IMG/VR virus record: IMGVR_UViG_3300009419_000010
Coordinates: 44,763-108,762 of that record
Source of the DNA: a virus
Reading direction: 5' to 3' (one strand)
DNA length: 64,000 nt
The position numbers and the translations under genes are program-made. Shown here one piece after another: positions 9,022-17,504 of the stretch (the first letter of the stretch is position 1; every line of letters begins with the position of its first letter). The notes under the pieces are model-generated. The model had not been told where the DNA came from, searched no databases, and saw only the letters and a list, made by a program, of their open reading frames with translations.

Positions 9022-9405
9022 ATGAGATATACGCCAGATAATATTACAGAATTGAGTGATAACGATTACATGGTCTTCGGATCGAATAAATCGGGAAGGC
9101 ACGGACTCGGAGCAGCTAAAACAGCACATAAGAAATTTGGCGCGGAATATGGAGTTGGAGAAGGATTGACTGGTAGATGTTATGCTCTCCCCACTAAAGG
9201 TTACAATTTATCTAGAATGTCTTTAGTAGAAATCAAAAACCATGTGGATATTTTTCTAAAATTTGCTAAGGATAATCCCGATAAGACATTTCTTGTCACA
9301 CAGATTGGTTGTGGATTGGCTGGACATAAGCCAAAGGATATTGCACCGATGTTCGAAGAACGAACAGCGAACGTGATTATCCCAAAAGAATTTGATGTTA
9401 CTTGA
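9022..9405 (+). CDS. Macro-domain-like phage protein (A1S_2505-type)
   Basis: The product is 127 residues. VFGSNKSGRHGLGAAKTAHKKFGA, GVGEGLTGRCYALPTK and LVTQIGCGLAGHKPKDIAPMF are hallmark segments of a phage and bacterial family related to macro domains, where GSN and GCGLAG loops would bind ADP-ribose-like ligands. No late box lies at the usual distance. It sits between terminase and tail genes. Enzymatic activity (for example removal of ADP-ribose) is possible but unproven. Confidence 0.75.
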   Translation: MRYTPDNITELSDNDYMVFGSNKSGRHGLGAAKTAHKKFGAEYGVGEGLTGRCYALPTKGYNLSRMSLVEIKNHVDIFLKFAKDNPDKTFLVTQIGCGLAGHKPKDIAPMFEERTANVIIPKEFDVT

Positions 9406-9417
9406 ACGGTTTTTCTA

Positions 9418-9430
9418 TTAAATAATATAG
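9418..9430 (+). promoter_or_regulatory. Late promoter-like box
   Basis: TTAAATA, 6 nt, ATG at 9431; one nt longer than usual. Confidence 0.6.
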
Positions 9431-10036
9431 ATGTCAACACCTGTACAGCAATCATGGCTTAACCGATCAAGAAAAGACAAATTTCTTCTCGTTTTCGATT
9501 TGCCCCCAATTCTCAAGAAAATCCAATCGAATTACACGAGAAATAATAACACGATCATTCCTGATAGTGTGCAATTCAGCATCTATGGGACAATGGTTCC
9601 AGGTCTGACAATCAAAGCGATTGCGACTCGATATGCTGGCGATACTCTTTATGTGTCATCTCACTCCAAAGATCCATATCCTCCTGTAAATGTTAAATTT
9701 AAGGTAGATTCTGGTTATAATAATTATTGGGCAATTTATCAATGGTTAAATCTGCAACATGACCAAGAAACAGGTCAATTTAATGCAAAGGGGATTGTAG
9801 TTGATGGTAATTTCTCTGATTATCAAACAGATATAACGATGTATGGTTTGGATGAATATGATAATAAAGTAATTCAATTTAAATATACGAAAGCTTTTGT
9901 AACATCAATCGATGAATTAGCATTCTCTCAGAATGAGACGGGTGAAATGGAGATTGAAAGCGGATTTACTTTTGTTTTCTCACAAATGCACATCAATTTA
10001 CTGGGATGTGATAGATATAATCAGACTCTTTCTTAA
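9431..10036 (+). CDS. Tail-tube-fold or baseplate protein
   Basis: A 201-residue product. The alternating strands around GTMVPGLTIKAIATRY, NNYWAIYQWLNLQ and the final GFTFVFSQMHINLLG resemble the two-layer beta sandwich shared by tail-tube and tube-initiator proteins. It precedes the sheath gene. An exact T4 counterpart could not be fixed; options include a tube-fold baseplate component or a tail terminator-type protein. Confidence 0.5.
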   Translation: MSTPVQQSWLNRSRKDKFLLVFDLPPILKKIQSNYTRNNNTIIPDSVQFSIYGTMVPGLTIKAIATRYAGDTLYVSSHSKDPYPPVNVKFKVDSGYNNYWAIYQWLNLQHDQETGQFNAKGIVVDGNFSDYQTDITMYGLDEYDNKVIQFKYTKAFVTSIDELAFSQNETGEMEIESGFTFVFSQMHINLLGCDRYNQTLS

Positions 10037-10061
10037 ATAGGAAATTTTTGTTCGGTATTTG

Positions 10062-10073
10062 CTAAATAATTAT
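10062..10073 (+). promoter_or_regulatory. Late promoter-like box before sheath gene
   Basis: CTAAATA, 5 nt (ATTAT), ATG at 10074. It fixes the sheath start. Confidence 0.72.
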
Positions 10074-12812
10074 ATGCAACGAACAATTAACAGCCCAGGA
10101 GTAGAAATTTTCGAAAGAGATTTGAGTCTCATCGCACCAACAAATGTTGGTACTAACGTTTTCGTGACTGGTTTCACCTCACAAGGTCCATCAGATGAAG
10201 TGATCAAAATCACTACTAGAGACGAATTGGATTCGATTTACGGCACACCAACGAATAGTGCTGAAAGATATTTTTATTATACTGTAAGAGAACTTCTGAA
10301 TTCTCCTGCCAACATCTACACTTTCCGCATTCCTTATGGTAGCGGTTCTGGTGATGGATTCGGTACACAACACACTGCACTGGTTTATCCAGTAGTTGCA
10401 GTATCTAATTCTGGTTCTCAGACTACATCTGTTAGTAGCTTTGATTTGTCTATAAATTATAATGGAGCTTTGAAAGCATCTCCTCTTTCTGGTTCAGCTT
10501 TTAAAATTCAAACATCTAGAGGGCAATCAAAAACTGTTGTGTTTAAAATTGGTAGTGATAATCCTTACAGACAAGGAGATATCGTGGTTCCAGTGGCAGA
10601 ATCTTTCACTATATCACAGGTGTTGACAGCTATTGGAAACACCCTACCATTATCTGCAACAGATTTAACCGTTTCACTTGGCACAAATACTTTTACAGTA
10701 AAATTATCAGGATATGTTCCATTGACGATTACCCCTTCAGTAAGTTCTTCTATTTTAGCTGGCTTAGATGATGAGGGTGATGTATTTACAATCTCCTCTA
10801 ATACAATAAATTCATTCCAATTAGGTGAAATTGTTAATTCCACCCTTAATATGTCTTCAGGGACATATTTCCTCGGAAAACCTTATCAAGTCAGTCTCAC
10901 GGAAGCTGAATTTGCTCAAGCCATGGAAGGAACACTCTTTGATTGGAGTTCCACTGCTGCTGCCACATCCTCTTTTGAAGGAACTAAATCTTCCGCTATT
11001 AGCAGTATGGGTGGTGCTGGTATCATTATCTTTGACAAAGCACAAACCACAATCAACAGCCAATTTGAAGGTTATTATGTGGGTATTGCGGACAACGTGA
11101 ATCATAATCCAGCATCCAACTTCGATGCTGTCACCCGTGCATACACCAATAGCCTCACTGCTGATGTTGTTTCAAATTATACACAGATTCCTAACGGAAC
11201 TCTACAATTCAATCTCTCAGCTACTGCCAATGGTGCATCTAACAGTATTTCCCAAGTTATGGAGAATCTTACAGACTACAACATTGATGGTAGGGAAGAT
11301 GATGACCTTCTGAACATTGGTGTCTTTAAGCTCCGCAAGAGCATTTATGCTACGGAAGCGTTCAAGCTGGATTATGTGCTTGATGATCGTATCGTTGGTT
11401 CGATTGATTCATTCCGTACTCAACTCAATCCTTCTGGTGGTCCATCTGTCCCATTCTTCTTGGAAACTCAAGATACGAATGCTCGTAATGTGGAAATCAT
11501 GGTCAACCCATATATCTCCAACAAGTTCACCCAATCCTCTCTGGATTCTTCGGGTAATCCAATTAAGAAAATTCGTGTCCTCACAGAATCTCTTTTGGAC
11601 ACGAATTTTTCTGAAATTTCTGCTGCTGTTGGTGTCACCCAACAAGCACTTTCAGATGTTTCGAATATACTAAATACTGCAAATGCTCTGTATCCTCTTG
11701 GTGCATATAGCCCAACTAAAATTACACAGAAATTGCTTGGAAGCATTCCAAGTAAAATCAATCGTGCTTTGGAAAGTGTTAAAAACGATGAGATTTACGA
11801 CATTGATGTCGTAGTCGAAGGTGGTCTTGGAACAGTGTTCACAATGGCATCTGCCGCTGGAACAACTTATTACGATGATACTCTATACAATCCTGCATTG
11901 AAAACAAAAGTCGATTCTCTTAGAACATCGCGAGATATTTTCAACGATACGGTTGCTACCGATCTTCGTGGAAGCTACAGTGCAGTCTTCAATCAATTTG
12001 AAAATTTCTGTAACCTCCCAAGTAACACTGGTGGTCGTGGTGACTGTATCTTCATTGCTGATCCAATCCGTCATATTCTTGTGACTGGAAGAAACAGTAA
12101 GATTCTTACTGACAAAACCAGAAACTTCCAATTGGACGTTTATTGGGCAATGAGACACCAATTTGAATTGGAGAATACCTCGTATGCAGCTACCTATGGT
12201 AACTGGGTACAAGCTTATGACGATTTCACTGGTGAGAAAGTTTGGATTCCATTCTCTGGTTATCAAGCTGCTATCATGGCTCGTAGCGATGCTGCTGAAT
12301 TCCCATGGTCTGCTCCTGCTGGATTCACTCGTGGTCTTGTAACCAACGCTTTGGATATCGCTATCAATCCTAATCAGAAACAACGTGATGAACTTTACAA
12401 GGTAAACATTAACCCTGTTATGTTCTCTGCATCTCAAGGAATCGTGGTGTTCGGTCAAAAAACAATGTCTCGCAAACCAAGCGCATTTGATCGTATCAAT
12501 GTTCGTAGATTGTTCCTCGCTCTGGAAAGACCTACTAAGAAAACAGCACAATTCTTCGTGTTTGAACCTAACAATGAATTCACTCGCACCAGATTGGTCA
12601 ATACATTGAACCCAATCTTCAAAACTGCGAAGGAAAATGGTGGTTGCTATGATTACTTGATTGTCTGCGATGAAAGAAATAACACGCCACAAGTCATTGA
12701 TAGTAATGAACTGAAAGTTGATATTCTAATCAAACCAACGAGAACTGGTGAGTTCATCCTCTGCACCTTCACAGCGACCAGATCCGATGCAAACTTCGAC
12801 GAATTGGTATAA
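10074..12812 (+). CDS. Tail sheath protein, gp18-like
   Basis: The product is 912 residues, longer than T4 gp18 (659). The start INSPGVEIFERDLS is the classic sheath N-terminus, followed by VFVTGFTSQGP and a domain with ELLNSPANIYTFRIP. The C-terminal third (VWIPFSGYQAAIMARSDAAEFPWSAPAGFTRG, then RDELYKVNINPV and MSRKPSAFDRINVRRLF) is the sheath core that forms the contractile lattice. The extra length lies in central domains (about residues 110-330), probably exposed. An ATG 15 nt upstream is rejected because it precedes the promoter box. Confidence 0.96.
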   Translation: MQRTINSPGVEIFERDLSLIAPTNVGTNVFVTGFTSQGPSDEVIKITTRDELDSIYGTPTNSAERYFYYTVRELLNSPANIYTFRIPYGSGSGDGFGTQHTALVYPVVAVSNSGSQTTSVSSFDLSINYNGALKASPLSGSAFKIQTSRGQSKTVVFKIGSDNPYRQGDIVVPVAESFTISQVLTAIGNTLPLSATDLTVSLGTNTFTVKLSGYVPLTITPSVSSSILAGLDDEGDVFTISSNTINSFQLGEIVNSTLNMSSGTYFLGKPYQVSLTEAEFAQAMEGTLFDWSSTAAATSSFEGTKSSAISSMGGAGIIIFDKAQTTINSQFEGYYVGIADNVNHNPASNFDAVTRAYTNSLTADVVSNYTQIPNGTLQFNLSATANGASNSISQVMENLTDYNIDGREDDDLLNIGVFKLRKSIYATEAFKLDYVLDDRIVGSIDSFRTQLNPSGGPSVPFFLETQDTNARNVEIMVNPYISNKFTQSSLDSSGNPIKKIRVLTESLLDTNFSEISAAVGVTQQALSDVSNILNTANALYPLGAYSPTKITQKLLGSIPSKINRALESVKNDEIYDIDVVVEGGLGTVFTMASAAGTTYYDDTLYNPALKTKVDSLRTSRDIFNDTVATDLRGSYSAVFNQFENFCNLPSNTGGRGDCIFIADPIRHILVTGRNSKILTDKTRNFQLDVYWAMRHQFELENTSYAATYGNWVQAYDDFTGEKVWIPFSGYQAAIMARSDAAEFPWSAPAGFTRGLVTNALDIAINPNQKQRDELYKVNINPVMFSASQGIVVFGQKTMSRKPSAFDRINVRRLFLALERPTKKTAQFFVFEPNNEFTRTRLVNTLNPIFKTAKENGGCYDYLIVCDERNNTPQVIDSNELKVDILIKPTRTGEFILCTFTATRSDANFDELV

Positions 12813-12834
12813 TATTAATACTAAATAATATAAG

Positions 12835-12870
12835 AAATCCTGATTGGCAATACCAGTCAGGATTTTTTTT
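12835..12870 (+). terminator. Rho-independent terminator after sheath gene
   Basis: A 13-bp stem with one G-U pair (AAATCCTGATTGG with CCAGTCAGGATTT), loop CAATA, then a run of T. Confidence 0.9.
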
Positions 12871-12907
12871 ATAAAAGGATTTATTTGGAAAAAGTTATAT
12901 CTCTAGA

Positions 12908-12919
12908 CTAAATAATAAT
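12908..12919 (+). promoter_or_regulatory. Late promoter-like box before homing endonuclease
   Basis: CTAAATA, 5 nt (ATAAT), ATG at 12920. Confidence 0.7.
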
Positions 12920-13690
12920 ATGGCTGGAACTACCATTGAAAATTTAGGCAAAGCAACAGAATACGATCAATGTCCTGCTATTTATATTTTAAAAAATAAT
13001 AAAAACGGTAAGGTTTATGTCGGAGAAACTATGAATTTGAGACAGCGAGTATATTCATATCATAAATCAAATATAGATACCCCTAGACCTATATTGAGAG
13101 CTATCAATAAACATGGTTTAGAAAATTTTTCATTCGAATATCAATATTATCCTGATATGTCTAAGGACGAATTATTGGATATTGAAGAGAGATTAATAAA
13201 AGAACACAATAGTTTAATGAGTGGAAGCGGATACAATGTTTGTTCAAGAGGGCAAAATAGATATTTAGCAACACAATCTCTTGAAGCTCGTAAAAAAAGG
13301 AGTGAAATTTTTAAAGGGAGAGTCATTACAGAAGAATGGAGAGAAAACATGTCAAAAGCCAAGAGTGGAGAGAACCATCCAATGTATGGTAAAAAAATGT
13401 CAGAGGAGACGAGGAAAAAAATGGGCGATTCCAGAAGAGGTGAGAGAAATGGGAGATATGGGAAGAAAATGTCTGAAGAAGCTAAAAGAAAAATGGTAGA
13501 AAATTTACCAAATAAAGTATGTGTATCACAATATACAAAATCTGGTGAATTTGTTAAATCTTATTTTTCTATAGCTGAAGCTGCGAAACAAACTGGAATA
13601 GATAGTCGTCATATAAGTGCGGTGTGTAATAATAAAAATAGAAAAACATCTGGTGGTTATATTTGGAAAAAAGACACACTTCATCACTAA
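12920..13690 (+). CDS. GIY-YIG homing endonuclease
   Basis: A 256-residue free-standing nuclease. AIYILKNNKNGKVYVGET (about 19-36) is the GIY-YIG core, with Arg in LRQRV and the catalytic Glu in EERLIKEHN. Two NUMOD3 repeats follow (GENHPMYGKKMSEETRKKM and GERNGRYGKKMSEEAKRKM). The C-terminus (SIAEAAKQTGIDSRHIS, GGYIWK) is a NUMOD1-type helix-turn-helix DNA reader. It lies between sheath and tube genes, a typical insertion site, but has its own late box. Its first 8 codons resemble a tube protein N-terminus. Confidence 0.93.
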   Translation: MAGTTIENLGKATEYDQCPAIYILKNNKNGKVYVGETMNLRQRVYSYHKSNIDTPRPILRAINKHGLENFSFEYQYYPDMSKDELLDIEERLIKEHNSLMSGSGYNVCSRGQNRYLATQSLEARKKRSEIFKGRVITEEWRENMSKAKSGENHPMYGKKMSEETRKKMGDSRRGERNGRYGKKMSEEAKRKMVENLPNKVCVSQYTKSGEFVKSYFSIAEAAKQTGIDSRHISAVCNNKNRKTSGGYIWKKDTLHH

Positions 13691-13698
13691 ATACTATT
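13687..13698 (+). promoter_or_regulatory. Late promoter-like box before tube gene
   Basis: CTAAATA, 5 nt (CTATT), ATG at 13699. It overlaps the 3' end of the endonuclease gene. Confidence 0.7.
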
Positions 13699-14268
13699 AT
13701 GCCAACAAGTATTGAAAATTTTATGTCACAGGCGATGCAAAAACAATTTGCTCGCGACTTCCTTTTCCGTGTTAAACAGATCGACATCACAGGACTTTCC
13801 TTGGATGGTGAGACTGATTTGGTTTACGCTAAAACAGCTACTTTTCCTGGAAGAGATATTGAAAACAAACAGGTGAATTATTCAGGTCAAACTTTCAATA
13901 TTCCTGGAAAATCTAGCTATCCAGGTTCTGAAGGTTGGTCTGTAGAATTTTATCTTGATCAAAATTTGGATATCAGAGAGAAACTCGAAAGAGCAAGTAG
14001 AGTCCTATTCGACAACGAAACCACCACTGGTAATATTTGTATGCCAGGATACGAATCCGTAATTACTTTGGATGTTCTTCAAATCCCTTGTCAAAGAGGT
14101 CCTAATGTAACATCGGGTAGTGAAATGCAAGTTGGTAGAACAATCCAATTGATTGGTGCTTCTCTTCGAAATATCAGCGAAGTTTCTTATGAAATTGCTG
14201 ATGGAACTGGTGAAATTAAAACATTCACTGCGACTTTCGCGTATCATTTCTATCGTGGACTGGTCTAA
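13699..14268 (+). CDS. Tail tube protein, gp19-like
   Basis: The product is 189 residues; T4 gp19 has 163. FLFRVKQI at the start, the AKTATFPGRDIENKQVNYSGQTFNIPG loop, the WSVEFYLDQN strand and the final FTATFAYHFYRG match the tube-fold beta barrel whose hexamers stack to make the inner tube. The ATG at 13699 is set by the late box; an in-frame ATG at 13663 lies inside the previous gene. Position after the sheath (past the endonuclease) is canonical. Confidence 0.88.
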   Translation: MPTSIENFMSQAMQKQFARDFLFRVKQIDITGLSLDGETDLVYAKTATFPGRDIENKQVNYSGQTFNIPGKSSYPGSEGWSVEFYLDQNLDIREKLERASRVLFDNETTTGNICMPGYESVITLDVLQIPCQRGPNVTSGSEMQVGRTIQLIGASLRNISEVSYEIADGTGEIKTFTATFAYHFYRGLV

Positions 14269-14272
14269 GTGA

Positions 14273-14284
14273 TTAAGTAATTAC
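14273..14284 (+). promoter_or_regulatory. Late promoter-like box
   Basis: TTAAGTA, 5 nt (ATTAC), ATG at 14285; one mismatch. Confidence 0.5.
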
Positions 14285-14893
14285 ATGTCTAACCCACAGA
14301 TTGAAGATTTTCTCCAAGCGTTCTCAGGGGACGCTAGATACTGTCTTTCTATACCAGTATTATGGTCAGTATCCATTGATGGAGTATCGAATGATTCCAT
14401 AAACCAGTATTTACAGTTAGCACAGGAAAAATGGAGAGCTAAGATCACTCCTAATTCCATGACAAAAAATGGTAATATTTTACCAGCACAAGCAGTGACA
14501 ATTCCAACTGAGGGAGCTAATTTTGGTTCTAGTTCAATTGGTGAAAATAGTGGTGGATTTTTGCCAGGATATGTTTTGAACAGTAGACAAGATTTCTTGT
14601 CTCGTAGCTTTTCTATAAACTTTTTAGAGACTAGAAAAGATTTGGAACATGAATATTTCAGACCTTGGATTATCGCTACATCTATAAAAGGATTAATCGA
14701 AGCAGGTGCAAATCTCAAAGCTGATATCACAGTGAAACAATACACAAACGGTGGTGAATTGAGAAAAGGTTATATCTTTAGAAAAGCATTTCCCACTGCT
14801 GTTGAAGGATTTACAATGGATTATCAAAATACAGAATTTCCTGTGAAATCCGTGACATTTGCTTGTCAGAATTACGAACAGATTGCTGTGTAA
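14285..14893 (+). CDS. Second tail-tube-fold protein
   Basis: The product is 202 residues. Its N-terminus (MSNPQIEDFLQAF) parallels that of the tube protein, and it contains a tube-like core: PAQAVTIPTEGANFG, RSFSINFLETRKDLEHEYFRPWI, LKADITVKQYT and a final FPVKSVTFACQNYEQ strand. It could be a tube initiator, a minor tube subunit or a baseplate-proximal ring. Stop and next start share TAATG. Confidence 0.65.
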   Translation: MSNPQIEDFLQAFSGDARYCLSIPVLWSVSIDGVSNDSINQYLQLAQEKWRAKITPNSMTKNGNILPAQAVTIPTEGANFGSSSIGENSGGFLPGYVLNSRQDFLSRSFSINFLETRKDLEHEYFRPWIIATSIKGLIEAGANLKADITVKQYTNGGELRKGYIFRKAFPTAVEGFTMDYQNTEFPVKSVTFACQNYEQIAV

Positions 14894-15594
14894 TGAGGAT
14901 AACAATCAAAGATATAAAAAAATGTTTGGAGGAAGATGAGGATTTCTTCGTGGATTATTTGAATAAATTCAAAGGTAATAATACACATGAAAAGTTCATA
15001 AACGTCTTAAAGAATTGGGAGAAATATGTTTCATATACCATCAATTTCAATATAAAAGAGAAAAATATAAAAATATCATTAGATTATCTCATAAAGGAAT
15101 TGAATGAATTTGTTGCTGAACCCACTTGGTTTGAACATTCAAATATAAAAGTATTAGTCGATATCCCAAGTAAATTTGTAAAAGAATTGAATATCCTATC
15201 GGTGTCCAATTTCATCAAAAAAATAGAATACGGTAATTTTGTTGTTGATTTTGCGGAATTATCAGATGAAGTTAAAGATGAAATGTTGGAAAAATTACCA
15301 GCAGATTTCTATAATAAAATGATACAATTTTTAGTAAACGCAAAGGATAAAAAAATCATTTTACAAAACGCTGCACTAGAAAACATGGAAATCAACTTCT
15401 TAACATCTTTACCATACGAAATGATTAAAGGATTGTTTTATTCTTATGATATGGATTACTTTCGAGATATCATATATCATCTTTCAAAGAAAATTGACGG
15501 TGGAATTTTAATGGATTCTACCATCATGGATATTGAATATTACATAGATAAAATGAAAGGTGAAGCTCCAACGGAAAATATGCCACTTTTTTAG
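14893..15594 (+). CDS. Baseplate hub chaperone-like protein (gp26-related)
   Basis: A 233-residue protein rich in Lys, Asp and Glu. The C-terminal section VVDFAELSDEVKDEMLEKLPADFYNKMIQFL matches in layout the gp26-like gene just downstream (SFSELSIKDRISVIENLPLSINQDI), so the two look like distant paralogs. The ATG at 14893 overlaps the previous stop; an upstream ATG at 14863 is less likely. Probable role in hub assembly, inferred. Confidence 0.6.
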   Translation: MRITIKDIKKCLEEDEDFFVDYLNKFKGNNTHEKFINVLKNWEKYVSYTINFNIKEKNIKISLDYLIKELNEFVAEPTWFEHSNIKVLVDIPSKFVKELNILSVSNFIKKIEYGNFVVDFAELSDEVKDEMLEKLPADFYNKMIQFLVNAKDKKIILQNAALENMEINFLTSLPYEMIKGLFYSYDMDYFRDIIYHLSKKIDGGILMDSTIMDIEYYIDKMKGEAPTENMPLF

Positions 15595-15595
15595 T

Positions 15596-15612
15596 TGACA
15601 AATGATTTGTCA
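15596..15612. repeat. Perfect inverted repeat between hub genes
   Basis: TGACAAAT-G-ATTTGTCA, 8-bp arms around a single centre base, immediately before the late box of the next gene. It could be a protein-binding site; the arms are too close together for an RNA hairpin. Confidence 0.6.
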
Positions 15613-15614
15613 CA

Positions 15615-15626
15615 GTAAATACGGGC
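15615..15626 (+). promoter_or_regulatory. Late promoter-like box
   Basis: GTAAATA, 5 nt (CGGGC), ATG at 15627. Confidence 0.6.
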
Positions 15627-16358
15627 ATGGACAATAATGTTAAGAACTTCTTGGACAGTATCCAAGATTTAAAAAATACAAAATTCAAAGTGAATCGTAT
15701 TACTACTGGTGAAAAAGTTGATTGCGTTCCTTTGTCATTCAAACAACAAAAGAATATTATTTCTACCTTCACAGAAGGAACTGTTGGTGTTTTGAAATTC
15801 CAAAAGATGTTGAATGATATTATCATTGAAAACACTGGAAATAATGATTGGTTGGTTGTTGATAAGGTTCCTGTTATTTTAAAATTGAGAAAAGAAAGTC
15901 TAGGTGACATCGTTAAAACATCAGAAGGAGAAATTGATATCAGAGACATCAAAATTTTGGATAAAATTGATATTCCACTCCTACATATTGTCGAAGGAGC
16001 AGTGACAGTAGAACTGGACACACCTACATTATCTGAAGAAAATAAAGTCATCAATTATGCAATTGATATTCTTAAAAAAGATGGAGAAAAAGATGTCGGA
16101 AAGAATCTGACCAATCTATTCACCTTTGAAATTGTAAAATTCGTCAAGACTGTGAAATTTGGCGAAAAATCTTTGAGTTTCTCCGAATTATCTATCAAAG
16201 ATAGAATTTCAGTAATTGAGAACTTACCACTGTCTATCAATCAAGATATTGCTAAATTTATTGATAAAATTAAAGAAATTGATAGAACCCAGACCAAAGT
16301 GGTTATCGATGGGGAAGAAAAATCATTTGATATTGACATAACATTTTTTGATAATTAA
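15627..16358 (+). CDS. Baseplate hub assembly protein, gp26-like
   Basis: The product is 243 residues (T4 gp26 has 208). The N-terminal phrase ITTGEKVDCVPLSFKQQKNI matches the family's opening strand (TGxKVxFxPxxxKxEK). The C-terminal FSELSIKDRISVIENLPLSI plus a helix is the usual end. gp26 family members act as hub subunits or chaperones at the start of tail assembly. A late box sets the start. Confidence 0.7.
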   Translation: MDNNVKNFLDSIQDLKNTKFKVNRITTGEKVDCVPLSFKQQKNIISTFTEGTVGVLKFQKMLNDIIIENTGNNDWLVVDKVPVILKLRKESLGDIVKTSEGEIDIRDIKILDKIDIPLLHIVEGAVTVELDTPTLSEENKVINYAIDILKKDGEKDVGKNLTNLFTFEIVKFVKTVKFGEKSLSFSELSIKDRISVIENLPLSINQDIAKFIDKIKEIDRTQTKVVIDGEEKSFDIDITFFDN

Positions 16359-16360
16359 TT

Positions 16361-16585
16361 ATGAAGAAAAACACGATACTTAAAAAATTGGAAACTCACG
16401 AAGAGAAAATTATTAAATCTATTAACGATTTTCAAGATTTTCTTGATTCGATTGATGATACTGAAATTTCAGTAATGGCTGAAGATTTCTGTGCAGGTGC
16501 GCTTGACTTCATTCAAGAGAATGATACTTGTAGTCTGATCAACATTAGAGAATTTATCGAGAACGAATATGACCCAGAGCAATAA
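16361..16585 (+). CDS. Small acidic hypothetical protein
   Basis: 74 residues, helical, with a C-terminus rich in Glu and Asp. It begins 2 nt after the gp26-like gene, and its last 17 nt overlap the RmlD-like gene. No family recognised. Confidence 0.65.
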   Translation: MKKNTILKKLETHEEKIIKSINDFQDFLDSIDDTEISVMAEDFCAGALDFIQENDTCSLINIREFIENEYDPEQ

Positions 16586-17504
16586 TATTTTAATTTTAGG
16601 TAAAGGTTACATTGGTAATTACCTTTTTAACCATTTACAATCTAAATCATTTAACATCCAAATTAAATCGAGAAACGATCTTGATTACCATGACATGTCA
16701 GTATTGAAGAAATTCATTCTCAATAATAATATTAGAACGGTAATAAATTGTTCAGGATTTACTGGTAAACCTAATGTGGATCAAGCAGAATTGGAAAAAG
16801 AAGAATGTTGGAAATTGAACACCACTGTTCCTTTGGAAATTAATAGATCATGCGACTCATTGGGAGTCTACTACATCCACGTTTCTACTGGTTGTCTTTA
16901 TGATGGATACGATAAAGAGTGGTCGGAAAAAGATACTCCTAATTTTGGATTGTTTCAAAATCACAGTTCATTCTACAGCAGATCCAAACATGCTTACGAA
17001 AATCTCGCAAAAGATTTGAAAGGTATTGTTTTGAGAATTAGAATGCCATTTGGTCAAGATAATTCATATAGAAATTATCTCACTAAAATTAAAAATTATA
17101 ATGATTTATTGAATCTTGTAAATTCCAAGACATACATTCCTGATCTTTGTGATTTCGTGCAATACCTTATTAGCACCTTAGATAATGACACTTATTGGAT
17201 TCGTAGAGAGACTTACAATATCACCAATCCCGAACCATTGAAAACCGAGGAGATTTGTGAGATTCTGAAATCATATGGTATGCACAATTCCAATTGGAAA
17301 TTGGGAGATAGATCACAATTGAAAGCACATGCAAATCGTTCTAATTGTGTATTAGATACCAGTAAATTGCAAGAAATATTTCCAATCAGAACTGAGAAGC
17401 AAGCAATCATTGAATGTTGTGAACAAATCATCGCTGATCAAAAGGAAAGATTGAAGAAACAACAAGAAATCTCTGAAGACGAACTATATAAAATTTATGA
17501 CTAA
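16569..17504 (+). CDS. NAD(P)-dependent sugar reductase or epimerase, RmlD-like
   Basis: The product is 311 residues of the extended short-chain dehydrogenase family. ILGKGYIGNYL (about 8-18) is the nucleotide-binding loop, VSTGCLYDG supplies the catalytic Ser/Thr region, and YSRSKHAYE is the YxxxK pair. The NCSGFTGKPNVDQAE stretch resembles RmlD (dTDP-4-dehydrorhamnose reductase). It overlaps RmlA (ATGA-type), indicating one nucleotide-sugar operon. The exact product sugar cannot be told from sequence. The C-terminal 30 residues form a charged helix. Confidence 0.8.
   Translation: MTQSNNILILGKGYIGNYLFNHLQSKSFNIQIKSRNDLDYHDMSVLKKFILNNNIRTVINCSGFTGKPNVDQAELEKEECWKLNTTVPLEINRSCDSLGVYYIHVSTGCLYDGYDKEWSEKDTPNFGLFQNHSSFYSRSKHAYENLAKDLKGIVLRIRMPFGQDNSYRNYLTKIKNYNDLLNLVNSKTYIPDLCDFVQYLISTLDNDTYWIRRETYNITNPEPLKTEEICEILKSYGMHNSNWKLGDRSQLKAHANRSNCVLDTSKLQEIFPIRTEKQAIIECCEQIIADQKERLKKQQEISEDELYKIYD

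Noticed and set aside
11883-12692. A 269-codon open frame on the strand opposite the sheath gene.
   Set aside because: It mirrors the sheath codons, has low-complexity and Cys/His-rich composition typical of antisense frames, and no start signals.
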